From Fusobacterium_C necrophorum (lineage in GTDB: Bacteria > Fusobacteriota > Fusobacteriia > Fusobacteriales > Fusobacteriaceae): a stretch of 48,947 nt of DNA. The notes under the pieces were generated by a model. That model was given only the letters and a program-made list of their open reading frames with translations. It made no database searches and was not told where the DNA came from. How positions within the stretch are numbered: position 1 is the stretch's first letter; each line of letters begins with the position of its first letter. Of this stretch, positions 33,726-43,200 are shown piece by piece. The translations under genes and the position numbers were made by a program. The DNA lies in assembly GCF_900104395.1 (NCBI RefSeq), contig NZ_FMXX01000019.1, one strand, 5' to 3'.

Positions 33726-35000
33726 ATGAAAAAATATATATTACTTTTTTTCTGCCTTTCTTTTTCAGTTTTAGCCAAAGAGCAGAGTTTAGAAGAAATG
33801 TTGGAAACATTTTCTATAAATTCATATGAAGAGGAAAAGTACGAATTACAACAGAAAAGTCTTTTGTTAAAAGAACAACATATCAAACGTCGGGATTTTC
33901 AAGATGGACTTGTGGCAACTGCTGAATATAATGAGAATCATCGTACAGGAGAAAGAAATGATTATACCAAAAAAGGAACTCTTCAATTTGGTCCTTTCTT
34001 TGCCTCCGCTTATAATACCGCAGAAAAAAAAGGAGACTCTGTTGGCATTGGAATAGAAAAGAATATTAAGGATCTTTTTTACTCGAAATATGACAGTCAG
34101 GAAGAACAAATAAAATGGCAAAAAAAAGCGGACTTTTGGTCCTATCAGAACAATCGTCAAAAAAAGATGATTTCTTTAATCCAATTATACCGGGATTATA
34201 AAAATACTCTTTATGAATTGGAGGTAAAATACCAAGAAAGTAAGAGATTAGAAAAAGAAGAAGAAAAATTGAAATTGTCTTATCGCTTAGGGAAGGCTAA
34301 AAAGATAGACTGGCAGGCTGCAAATTTGGGATTAAAAAATTTAAAGTTGGAGATTTCTGTCTCAGAAAAACAAAAAAAGGCCTATCAAGAAAGATTTTTA
34401 AGAGAATTTCGGATTTCTCTTCCGGAGGATAAACTACAAGAGATTCCACTTTTAGAAATAAATATCGATGATTTCATGGAAGACTATGGAAAAGCGGAAT
34501 TGGAGGAGCGAAAAGCGAAGTTAAAAATGCAAGAAGAAGGATTAAAATATTCTTTGTATGAGGAAAAAATACCGGATATTAACATTCGTTATGAGCACAT
34601 CTCCAAGAATCAAAAACGTGATGCGGAAGATGTAGTTAGTATGAAATTGAGTAAAAAGTTGTTTTCAGACAAGTATTCTTCCCGAAAAGAAGAAAATGAG
34701 ATAAAAGAAGAGAAACTACTTTTACAGCAAAGAGAAGAAGAAATAGCAGCGGAAAGAAAACAGGAAAGAGTTAATTATGATAACTATCTTTCTAAATACC
34801 AAGTAGCTCAAAATCACTTTCAATTGGAAAATTCCAAATATGAAATAAAAAAATTGGAGTATGACTTGGGAAAAGTGGATTATATTGAAGTCATGGAAGT
34901 TTTTGATAAATATTTGGAGGCAAAAATTTCCTTAGAGAAAGCCAGAAATACCTTAGCGGCTTATCTTTATGAATGGAAAATAAGGAAGGTACAAGCATGA
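33726..35000 (+). CDS. TolC-like outer-membrane efflux protein
   Basis: A 424-residue exported protein with a signal peptide (MKKYILLFFCLSFSVLA, cut before KEQ). The rest is long charged helices with heptad character, as in the periplasmic tunnel of outer-membrane factors, including a late TolC-like stretch (YDLGKVDYIEVMEVFDKYLEAKISLEKARN). It is the first gene of a set with a membrane-fusion protein and a split MacB pair. Sequence divergence from E. coli TolC is large, so the call rests on layout and context. Its stop overlaps the next start (ATGA). Confidence 0.78.
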   Translation: MKKYILLFFCLSFSVLAKEQSLEEMLETFSINSYEEEKYELQQKSLLLKEQHIKRRDFQDGLVATAEYNENHRTGERNDYTKKGTLQFGPFFASAYNTAEKKGDSVGIGIEKNIKDLFYSKYDSQEEQIKWQKKADFWSYQNNRQKKMISLIQLYRDYKNTLYELEVKYQESKRLEKEEEKLKLSYRLGKAKKIDWQAANLGLKNLKLEISVSEKQKKAYQERFLREFRISLPEDKLQEIPLLEINIDDFMEDYGKAELEERKAKLKMQEEGLKYSLYEEKIPDINIRYEHISKNQKRDAEDVVSMKLSKKLFSDKYSSRKEENEIKEEKLLLQQREEEIAAERKQERVNYDNYLSKYQVAQNHFQLENSKYEIKKLEYDLGKVDYIEVMEVFDKYLEAKISLEKARNTLAAYLYEWKIRKVQA

Positions 35001-36073
35001 AGAAAAAAACGATTTTACTTATAACGATTGTTATTTTATTAGCTGTTTTAGGACTATGGAAGTATTATAAAACAACAAAAAAAGAAGAAAAGGTATATTC
35101 TACCATAGAAATACATAAGAAGCAGGGAAATGGATATATTGAGGCAAAAGGAAAAGTAGAAGTCAATGATATGATTTCCGTTTTTGTAGATAAGCCTTTG
35201 AAAGTAAAGGAAATTTTTGTGAAAGAGGGAGATTATGTTGAAAAAGGTCAAATTTTAATGACTTTTGATGATTTATCAAAAAATAAATTATTGAGATCTA
35301 TGGAAAAAGAAAAACTACAACTGCAAAAATTGAGAAGAAATTATGAAATAGAGATGTCTTTGGAAAAAATTGGAGGAGCTTCTCTGAATTCTTTGAAAGA
35401 TATGCGGGAAGAGATCCGACTGCATGAATTAAGTTTGGAAGAATTAAATGAAGATTTTCGAAAAACTGCCAGTGAAATTTTGAGTCCGGCAAACGGAACC
35501 ATTTCTTCTTTAACGGCTCAAGAAAATTATTTGGTAAATACGGACAGTCCTCTATTAAAAATTGCAGATCTATCAAATATTAAAATTGTATTGGAAATTC
35601 CGGAATACAATGTACGATATCTGAAGCTCGGAGAAAAATTAAGTTTAGCACCGGAAATTTTTGAAGAAAAAGAAAGTTTTTCCGGAGAAATCATAAGGAT
35701 TGGAAAGATTGCAAAAGTATCTTCTATTACTTCGGAAAATATTTTAGAAGTGGAAGTAAAGCCATTGGAAGAGATTCCTTATATTGTTCCGGGATTTAAA
35801 GTATCAGCGAGAATTCAATTGCAAGGAGATAAGGAGGAAAAAAGAATTCTAATTCCTAAAACAGCTTTATTGGAGGAAAATGGGAGTTTCTACGTCTTTC
35901 TTGTAGGAGAAGAGCAAAAAGTAAGTAAAATAGTTGTAGAGGCGGAAATTTTGTCGGGAAAGGAAGCGGCGATATTAAAAGGTTTAAAAGAAGGAGATAT
36001 CATTATTTCCAATCCTGATGTTTCTTTGAAAGAAGGTGACAGGATCCTTGATTCAAATAAAAAAGATCAATAA
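34997..36073 (+). CDS. MacA-like periplasmic membrane-fusion protein
   Basis: A 358-residue adaptor. One N-terminal membrane anchor (KKKTILLITIVILLAVLGLW) is followed by lipoyl-like halves (VKEIFVKEGDYVEKGQILMTFDD and SPANGTISSLTAQENYLV) split by a coiled-coil hairpin of about 70 residues. A beta-barrel/proximal domain closes it (GFKVSARIQL, ILIPKTALLEENG). It should join the TolC-like channel to the MacB-like pump. The ATG at 34997 has GGAAGG and overlaps the previous stop. A start at 34973 lies within the preceding gene and has no site. Confidence 0.87.
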   Translation: MKKKTILLITIVILLAVLGLWKYYKTTKKEEKVYSTIEIHKKQGNGYIEAKGKVEVNDMISVFVDKPLKVKEIFVKEGDYVEKGQILMTFDDLSKNKLLRSMEKEKLQLQKLRRNYEIEMSLEKIGGASLNSLKDMREEIRLHELSLEELNEDFRKTASEILSPANGTISSLTAQENYLVNTDSPLLKIADLSNIKIVLEIPEYNVRYLKLGEKLSLAPEIFEEKESFSGEIIRIGKIAKVSSITSENILEVEVKPLEEIPYIVPGFKVSARIQLQGDKEEKRILIPKTALLEENGSFYVFLVGEEQKVSKIVVEAEILSGKEAAILKGLKEGDIIISNPDVSLKEGDRILDSNKKDQ

Positions 36074-36722
36074 GTATTATATCAATGGAGAAAATAAATT
36101 ACATGCTCTGAAAGGGATTAATTTTCATATCCGAAAGGGAGAATTTGTTTCGATTATGGGAAGCAGTGGAAGTGGAAAATCTACGATGATGAATATTTTA
36201 GGATGTTTAGATCGGGAATTCGAAGGAGAATATATTTTAGATGGTATTTCCATTCGAGAAATTCCGGAAAAAAATCTTTGTAAGGTAAGGAATCAGAAAA
36301 TTGGCTTCGTATTCCAATCTTTTCATCTTTTACCGAAATTGACAGCTTTGGAAAATGTAGAATTGCCTTTAGTCTATGCAGGAATTCCAAAGAAGGAAAG
36401 AGAGGTGAAAGCCAAGAAGATGTTGGAGATTGTAGGGCTGGAAACGAGAATGGATCACAGACCGAATGAATTATCGGGAGGACAAAGACAAAGAGTTGCC
36501 ATCGCAAGAGCCTTGGTAAATGATCCGGCTATTATCTTGGCGGATGAACCGACAGGAAATTTGGATAGTCAATCGGAAATAGAGATTATGAATTTTTTTC
36601 AGAGTTTGCATCAAAAAGGGAAAACGATTGTTGTAGTCACTCATGAACCGGAGGTAGCAAAATACACGAAAAGAGTTTTACACTTTAGAGACGGAAAACT
36701 GACAGGAGAAGATGCCTTATGA
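36048..36722 (+). CDS. MacB-type ABC transporter ATPase
   Basis: A 224-residue ATPase of the LolD/MacB class: Walker A GSSGSGKST, Q-loop FQSFHLLPKLTALENVELP, signature LSGGQRQRVAIARAL, Walker B ILADEPTGNLD and H-loop VTHEP. The start is uncertain. TTG at 36048 has AGGA upstream and gives the normal family N-terminus (IQIKKINKYY). GTG at 36036 would add four residues. Either way the 5' end overlaps the fusion-protein gene, indicating coupled translation. Confidence 0.9.
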   Translation: MIQIKKINKYYINGENKLHALKGINFHIRKGEFVSIMGSSGSGKSTMMNILGCLDREFEGEYILDGISIREIPEKNLCKVRNQKIGFVFQSFHLLPKLTALENVELPLVYAGIPKKEREVKAKKMLEIVGLETRMDHRPNELSGGQRQRVAIARALVNDPAIILADEPTGNLDSQSEIEIMNFFQSLHQKGKTIVVVTHEPEVAKYTKRVLHFRDGKLTGEDAL

Positions 36723-37942
36723 TGTTGTTGGAAATTTTAAAAAGTGCTTTTTCCACTTTAAAAGCAAGTAAAATGAGGTCTTTCTTAACCATGTTAGGAA
36801 TTATTATCGGAATTTGTTCTGTCATGTCCATGTGGTCCATTGGACGAGGGGGACAAGAAGGAATCACAGGAGATTTGAAAAAAAACGGTTATGGAAAATT
36901 TACTGTGACTGTGGATAACAGCAAAGAGAGTTTTCGGTATAAATATCTATTTTCTTTGAGTCAGATAGCAGATTTAAAAGAGGCCGGAAATTTTAAAAAG
37001 GTAGCCGCTCAAGTGGAGGAATATTTCGGAATCAAAATAGGAGAGGAAAAAGAGGGAATTCGGATTAATATGAGTACCCCCGACTTTGAAGTATTGGATC
37101 CTGTGGAGATGATGGCAGGAAGAAATTTTTTGAGTTTTGAATATTCCCCGAAAGAATATGTTATACTTTTAGACAGTTTAACTGCCAAGGGCTTATTTGG
37201 GAGCGAAAAAAACGCAATTGGAAAAGAAGTGGAAATATCCAAAAAAAGACGAGGAATGAATCTTTCCTATCGAGTGGTAGGAGTTTTTCGAAATCCTTTA
37301 GAATCTTTTATTCGTGTTCTGAATACAGAATTTTTTCCACGTTTTGCAAGAATCCCTTATCAAAATTATAATCATGTATTTAACAATGGAAACGGAGTAT
37401 TCACAGATATTATAATTGAAGCGAAAAATCCTGAAAATTTAGGAAAAGAAATGCAAGAAACCAAAAATTATTTAGAGAGAAGAAATGAAGTCAAAGATAT
37501 ATATACAACTCGAACAGTTGCCAGTGATACCGAATCTTTTGACAAAATTTTATCGACTTTGAATATTTTTATTACCTTTGCTTCTGCAATTTCTTTATTT
37601 GTAGGAGGGATTGGTGTTATGAATATTATGTTAGTCACTGTCGTGGAGAGAACAAAAGAAATTGGGATTCGAAAATCATTGGGAGCCACCAATCGGGATA
37701 TTTTAGTGCAATTTTTGATAGAATCCGTCATATTGACAGTAACGGGAGGGATTATTGGACTGTGTTTCGGATTTTTGATTAGTTTTACTGCAGGAAAATT
37801 ATTGGGAATTCGACCTGTGTATTCTCTTATTTCCATTTTATTATCTTTGGGAGTTTCTATTTCTATTGGAGTTGTTTTTGGAGTCAGTCCGGCAAGAAAA
37901 GCGGCAAATTTGAATCCGATCGATGCTTTACGAGCAGAATAG
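36719..37942 (+). CDS. MacB-type ABC transporter permease
   Basis: A 407-residue inner-membrane protein with the MacB layout: an N-terminal helix (MRSFLTMLGIIIGICSVMSM), a periplasmic MacB-PCD-like domain of about 220 residues, and three C-terminal helices starting with FITFASAISLFVGGIGVMNIMLV, followed by the coupling motif ERTKEIGIRKSLGATNRDI. It overlaps the ATPase gene (ATGA at 36719). With the ATPase, adaptor and channel it forms a tripartite efflux or secretion pump; cargo may be macrolides, peptides or lipids and is not evident. Confidence 0.9.
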   Translation: MMLLEILKSAFSTLKASKMRSFLTMLGIIIGICSVMSMWSIGRGGQEGITGDLKKNGYGKFTVTVDNSKESFRYKYLFSLSQIADLKEAGNFKKVAAQVEEYFGIKIGEEKEGIRINMSTPDFEVLDPVEMMAGRNFLSFEYSPKEYVILLDSLTAKGLFGSEKNAIGKEVEISKKRRGMNLSYRVVGVFRNPLESFIRVLNTEFFPRFARIPYQNYNHVFNNGNGVFTDIIIEAKNPENLGKEMQETKNYLERRNEVKDIYTTRTVASDTESFDKILSTLNIFITFASAISLFVGGIGVMNIMLVTVVERTKEIGIRKSLGATNRDILVQFLIESVILTVTGGIIGLCFGFLISFTAGKLLGIRPVYSLISILLSLGVSISIGVVFGVSPARKAANLNPIDALRAE

Positions 37943-37961
37943 TGAAAGGAGAAAGCGTAAA

Positions 37962-39128
37962 ATGACGGCAAAAGAGGCGATGGAATTATTGGAAAGTCTA
38001 ATTCAAACAAAAAAATTAATAAAAATTGTACTTTCCGATAAGGAAGCGGATGCGGAATGGGATAAGGTCTTGATTCGACCGGTAAAAATCAAAGAGCAGG
38101 ATTTTATGCAATTTGAAAAATTCAAAAATAATAAATCCTATCATTTCAATATGGAAGCAGCCTGTTTATATGAGGAAATTTCCATCTCCGTGAAACAATT
38201 CAAACAGGCATACATTCATGCGGAAGGAAAGGATTATCATTTGAGCAGAAAAGGAGAGAAATATTTTTCAAAGGAGAGTGAAAATAGCTGCTGTCATAAA
38301 GAAACAGAGCATAATAAAAGCAAAAAATATTTATTGCCTGAGGGAAAAGCCATCGATTTTTTGGTCTATTTAGGAGTGATGTCCAAAGAGGGAAGAGTAT
38401 ATAAACACAGCTATGCCAAATATCGACAAATCAATAAATATTTAGAATTCATTGAGAATACGATAAAAGAATTACAGGAAAAGAAATGGATAGAAAAGGA
38501 GATTCGTATCTTGGATTTCGGTTGTGGGAAATCCTATTTGACTTTTGCCTTGTACTATTATCTACGAGAGATTAAAAAAATTAATTTTCGTATTATAGGC
38601 TTAGATTTAAAAGAAGATGTGATGAAACATTGCAATCGGATTGCAAAAGAATTGGGATATACAAATTTAGAATTTTTAACAGGGAATATTCAAGATTTTG
38701 AAGAATTGAAAGAGGTGGACTTGGTCTTTTCTCTTCATGCCTGTGATAATGCTACAGACTATTCTATTTTAAAAGCTTTGGAAATGAATGCGAAGGCGAT
38801 ATTGGCCGTTCCCTGCTGTCAGCATGAATTTTTTTATAAAATCAATAAAAATAAGAAAAGTCCGCTCTTTGAAACCATGAACCTTCTGGGAAAGCATGGA
38901 ATTATATTGGAACGTTTCAGCAGTTTGGCAACAGACGCTTATCGTTCCGCCTTCTTGGAATTAAAAGGTTATCGAACACAGGTTATGGAATTTATTGATA
39001 TGGAACATACTCCTAAAAATATTCTCATCAAAGCTGTTTACGAGGGAAGGGTAAAAAATGAAGAGAAGAAACGGGAAGAATATCAAAAATTTTTAGATTT
39101 TTTAGGAATAGATCCTATATTACAATAA
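37962..39128 (+). CDS. Class I SAM-dependent methyltransferase
   Basis: A 388-residue protein. An N-terminal 150-residue region without a clear name precedes a Rossmann methyltransferase domain: ILDFGCGKSYLTFALYYYL (motif I, about 178-196), then IIGLDLK and VFSLHACDNATDYSI (the HACD motif of the Methyltransf_32/GSTCD-like group) and AVPCCQHEF. The target (RNA, protein or small molecule) is unknown. The ATG at 37962 is preceded by AAAGGAGAAAG; an earlier in-frame start at 37923 lies in the macB gene. It probably belongs to the same transcript. Confidence 0.82.
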   Translation: MTAKEAMELLESLIQTKKLIKIVLSDKEADAEWDKVLIRPVKIKEQDFMQFEKFKNNKSYHFNMEAACLYEEISISVKQFKQAYIHAEGKDYHLSRKGEKYFSKESENSCCHKETEHNKSKKYLLPEGKAIDFLVYLGVMSKEGRVYKHSYAKYRQINKYLEFIENTIKELQEKKWIEKEIRILDFGCGKSYLTFALYYYLREIKKINFRIIGLDLKEDVMKHCNRIAKELGYTNLEFLTGNIQDFEELKEVDLVFSLHACDNATDYSILKALEMNAKAILAVPCCQHEFFYKINKNKKSPLFETMNLLGKHGIILERFSSLATDAYRSAFLELKGYRTQVMEFIDMEHTPKNILIKAVYEGRVKNEEKKREEYQKFLDFLGIDPILQ

Positions 39129-39135
39129 AAAATAG

Positions 39136-39182
39136 TTGACATATGTCAAGAAAAGGTATAATATTATAATTGACATATGTCA
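39136..39182 (+). promoter_or_regulatory. Promoter with two identical palindromic operators
   Basis: TTGACATATGTCAA (39136-39149, a perfect 14-base palindrome) contains the -35 TTGACA. TATAAT at 39157-39162 gives a 15-base spacer. A second copy of the core, TGACATATGTCA, is at 39171-39182, after the -10. Centres are 34 bases apart. A regulator bound to both would block the polymerase. The core occurs nowhere else that I noticed in the window. Confidence 0.75.
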
Positions 39183-39201
39183 GATATATTTAGGAGGGAT
39201 T

Positions 39202-39558
39202 ATGCCAAGACCAAAGAAATGTAGAAGAGTATTTGCTCTTCCGGAGATTAAAGGTATGAAACCGATTGGAATTCCTATGAGAGAATGTGATTCTCCTATT
39301 ATCATGACAGTAGAAGAATATGAAGTGATTCGCCTGATTGACTTTGAAGGATTGACTCAGGAAGCCTGTGCGAAGCAAATGGAAGTTTCCAGAACTACCG
39401 TCACTGCCATTTATATGGAGGCGAGAAAGAAAATTTCAGAAGCTTTAGTAAAAGCAAATGCTTTGATTATTGCGGGAGGCAATTTCAGTTTGCAATATCC
39501 GCACGGACATGCTTGTTGTTGCCAAAAAAGGCAAGAAGAGGAAGAAGAAAAGGAGTGA
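39202..39558 (+). CDS. DUF134-family helix-turn-helix regulator
   Basis: A 118-residue putative DNA-binding protein. The N-terminus MPRPKKCRRVFALPEI and the block VEEYEVIRLIDFEGLTQEACAKQMEVSRTTV (a sigma70-region-4-like helix-turn-helix, shortened here: LTQEACAKQMEVSRTTV) are family hallmarks. A cysteine/histidine end (HGHACCCQK) followed by a Glu tail may bind metal. The start at 39202 has AGGAGGGATT. DUF134 genes often stand beside NifX-like genes, as here, and the palindromes in front suggest autoregulation; both function and signal are inference. Confidence 0.9.
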   Translation: MPRPKKCRRVFALPEIKGMKPIGIPMRECDSPIIMTVEEYEVIRLIDFEGLTQEACAKQMEVSRTTVTAIYMEARKKISEALVKANALIIAGGNFSLQYPHGHACCCQKRQEEEEEKE

Positions 39559-39563
39559 TGACA

Positions 39564-40040
39564 ATGAAAGTAGCAGTAACTTATCAAGATGGAGATGTAT
39601 TCCAACATTTTGGACATACGGAAACCTTCAAAATTTATGAAGTGGAAGGAGATAAGATTATTTCATCTGAAGTAATTGGAACGGAAGGAGAAGGGCATTC
39701 CGGTCTAGCCGGATTTTTAAAAAATAAGGGAGTGGATGTTTTGATTTGCGGAGGCATGGGTGGAGGAGCAAAGACGGCTCTTGCAGCACAAGGAATTGAA
39801 TTCTATCCGGGAGTGAGTGGAAATGCCGATATGGCGGTAGAAGCTTTTCTAAGAAAAGAATTACAATACAATGCAGAAACGGAATGCAATCATCATCATG
39901 AGCATGGAGAGGAAGGACATGAACATCACCAATGCGGTGGACACCATCATGATCATGAACATCATCAATGCGGCGGACATCATCACGGACACGAGCATCA
40001 CAAGGGCGGATGCTGTGGAAGACATCATCATGAGAAATAA
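39564..40040 (+). CDS. NifX/NifB-type iron-molybdenum-cofactor-like protein with a His-rich tail
   Basis: A 158-residue protein. The first 105 residues are a dinitrogenase iron-molybdenum cofactor biosynthesis domain (MKVAVTYQDGDVFQHFGHTE, GLAGFLKNKGVDVLICGGMGGGAK in two parts: LICGGMGGGAK and GVSGNADMAVEAF). The tail from about residue 109 has 22 His and 4 Cys in 50 residues, with a twice-repeated HEHHQCGGHHH unit. The domain binds iron-sulfur or molybdenum clusters in known relatives; the tail should bind nickel, zinc or iron. The start at 39564 has AAGGAG at good spacing. No nitrogenase genes are present. Confidence 0.88.
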   Translation: MKVAVTYQDGDVFQHFGHTETFKIYEVEGDKIISSEVIGTEGEGHSGLAGFLKNKGVDVLICGGMGGGAKTALAAQGIEFYPGVSGNADMAVEAFLRKELQYNAETECNHHHEHGEEGHEHHQCGGHHHDHEHHQCGGHHHGHEHHKGGCCGRHHHEK

Positions 40041-40123
40041 AATTTGTCTTCTATGCTCTTTGAATAAAATAATTTAGAACAGAATAAATCATCGATAATG
40101 GTTGACAAGAAGCAAAACAGAAG

Positions 40124-40158
40124 GAGGCATCTCAAAATATTTTGAAATGCCTCTTTTT
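40124..40158 (+). terminator. Rho-independent terminator after the NifX-like gene
   Basis: GAGGCAT (40124-40130) pairs with ATGCCTC (40147-40153); an inner TCAAAAT/ATTTTGA stem extends it past one C-A mismatch, and TTTTT follows. It lies between convergent genes. Confidence 0.92.
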
Positions 40159-40210
40159 GATTTTATTCTTTGTTTGAATAATTGAAAAGATAGAGTTTCA
40201 GAAAGTCGAC

Positions 40211-43200
40211 TTAAAACTTATAACTTACTCCTATTTCATAGAATCGTTCTTCCCTTTCTCTCCTCTTCATTTTTCCATTAACTTTCAAATTAGGAAATAC
40301 TTCATATTCCATAGATACTTGATAGATGAAATGATTTTTCTTATCATGATGAGAAAAATAATCTTCTCCTATGGTCATTCCGGAAATTCTTCTTAAATCC
40401 CATTGATAGTCGATTCCTGTTTCTAAAGAGAAACGGTTCTTATTCCAAGCAATTTTCCCACCAGCATAATTTCGAATTCCATAATCATGAAAATCTTCTA
40501 TTTTTTGTCGGAAATAATCAATTTGATAATGAGGAATGAAAGCAAAATTTGCTCCCAAAGGAACTGGTGCTGTAATTTCAGAAGAGAAAGCAATTCCATG
40601 TCCATATACTTTTTCTTTTTCCTCTTCCGTATGAAAAGTATTTCGAATCCACGCATATTGTAAGGTATGGTCTAAATGTAAGAAATCGAAAAGACGGTGT
40701 TGATAGTACAATCCTACATGGATATTTCTTTGCTTGATATTTCCAATATCCGTTGCTTTTTGGAAATACTCTCTTGTCTTATTTTCTACTTGTGTAGTAT
40801 TTTCATCATAAGTGAAGAAAGTTCCAAAATTTTTGTAAAGAGGATAAGATAACTTTGTGATATTAGACTTTGTTTTCGCCTTTATCTCTTCATCATTCCA
40901 GTTTTTTGTCGAAGTTTCTTGCGAGAAGTAAAGTCTATTTCTGTCTTGGATGTGGAAAATATTTTGATAGTTATTTTCTACATTTAAATAAGGTAAAAAG
41001 GCTCTCATCACCGTTTTAGGACGATATAATCGAATAGTTTTAGCTTCTTCTCTTCTTGGAGCTAGAGCAAAAGTTCTAGAAGCCATGAAAGCAGTGGGAG
41101 AAAGAGCCAAGGTATTTAAAGATTGTGGCATAGCCAACGCTAATGTTCTATTTTTTAATGGAATATATAAGTTTCCATCTTGAGAAACTAAGGTTGAGGT
41201 CAAATAATAATCTTCTTTGTCAGGAGCATCATTGCCTCCTTCTAATAGAGTATATTCGTAATTTCCAACATAAACAGGCTTTAGCAATTGGAATATGTTC
41301 TTTTCTTCTTTTTGAAATAAATCGATAATTTTAATTCCATAATGCGTCTTAGCTCCAATTCCTCCCTGATTTCGATAATCAATCCAAGTATTTCCTCCTG
41401 CTCTTCCAAGAATAATAAGTTTATCGGTAGGAGAGTTATCATCAGAAAGTTTTCCTTTCATCTTTAGTAAAGCATTTTTTCCATAATAGTTTTGTCGAAT
41501 TGTCAATTCGTGGAATTCTTCTGTATTTTCAGGAGAAAAATGTAAAATGGAGTCCTCTAAGTTTAATTTTGTTACAGAAGAATCCTTTGACATCTTCCAA
41601 TAAGAGTCTTTCATATTGATATGAGATTCACTTTTTGCATCTGTAAAAATTCCGCCATCGACTTTTGACTTTTGAAAGGAAATATCAGCAAGAACCTTGT
41701 TTCCTGTGACATTTGGAGAAATTTTCATAGCGTATTCTTTTCCGTAAATTCTACTATTTTCTTTCATTTCAAAATTTGTTTTGTTATTTTTAATATCATT
41801 GGAGAAAATCCAAGCTCCCACTCCTTCAGAAACAACTTCAGAATTATTGAAAAGAACAGTTGCATTCCAAGTATGTAAGCCCTTTGCATTTTTTCCTTTT
41901 GCAAGAATCTGAGAAGAAACTATTTCCGCCTTTCCTTGATTTCCAACAGAGATTCCGGCAACTTGTGTTCCTTGAATTTCTAAACTAGAATTTACTAGCT
42001 CAACCTTAGAATCTTTTCCATTTACACGTATTCCGAATGGATAAGTAATTTTGCTGCCTCTCTTTGTTTGTAAGCTTCCATTCTTTAGAAGAAGATTCCC
42101 ACCGTTTTCTATTTGAGCAACAGCATTAATTCTAGCAGTATTTTCTATATGGAAATTTTCCACAAGCATAGAACTTCCTGCTCCATCAACCGAAAGGGCA
42201 ATTCCGTCATTTTCCAAGTAAAGACCTTTCCAATGAAATCTTCCCCCATTTTTTACTTGCAAAGCCCCATAAGGAACATATCCTCTAATATATTTTTTAT
42301 CTATTTTTTCATAGCCTTCTACTATAGAAGAGGAATTTACCTTTGCAAGAGGAGCTTGGTCGGAAGAACGAGCATCAATATTTGCTACACTCTCATCTTG
42401 AACTTTTCCATCTTCACTTTCCAACATACTAATCATGTAATCTGAAATAATTCGATGTGCTTCCGGAGAAGGATGAAATTCATCTCCAAATACATAATGG
42501 TAGCCCTTATTCCAAAGATGTTTTTTATCTAAGCCTCCCACTCCTCCTTTTCCGTCCTCCGGATCGAAAGCTGCAATTCTATCTCTTCCACTTCCGGCTC
42601 CCCAATGGAAAATATTCGCTACTGCTCCTGAAAATGTTTTAGAAGCAGTCCCAGTGGCATTCGTAAATCCATAATGTTCGGGATGAGCCACTACTTCCAA
42701 TATCATAGAAGAAATATCCGGTCGAAGAATGACTAAATTTGAATGCTTCTTTTTCACTTTTTCTAATTCTTTACCTACACCTTCATTGAAGTGTTTCCCA
42801 AGAGAAGAAAGTTTATCTCTCTCTTCTTGATATTTTTGGAACCATTTTTTTACATTGTCATCTGAACTATCTCCTTTTTGCATTTCCAATAATTTTTTAA
42901 TGGCAGCTTTTATAATCTCTTCATGTTTTATATTTGTAGATAAATTTGGTTCATCCAACAATTGATTAAAGCTTTCTTCTGAAATTCCAGAAGGTCGATA
43001 CCATTTCTTTTCACGGAATAATGTTTTCCCATTTAAGGTAGTATTTTCTGCAAACTGTCTAAAAAACTTCGGGGTATAAGCAATATCAGGAACATTAGGG
43101 ATAACCATAAAAGAAACTCCGTTATCAGCAAGTTTTTCTACTTGTTTTCCAATATCTTGAATACTCTTGTTGATAATGGGATTCTCTGTTACCTTATGCT

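Noticed and set aside
39202..40040. Nitrogen-fixation locus suggested by the NifX-like gene
   Set aside because: No nifHDK, nifB radical-SAM or nifE/N genes are present; NifX-like domains with DUF134 are common without nitrogenase.
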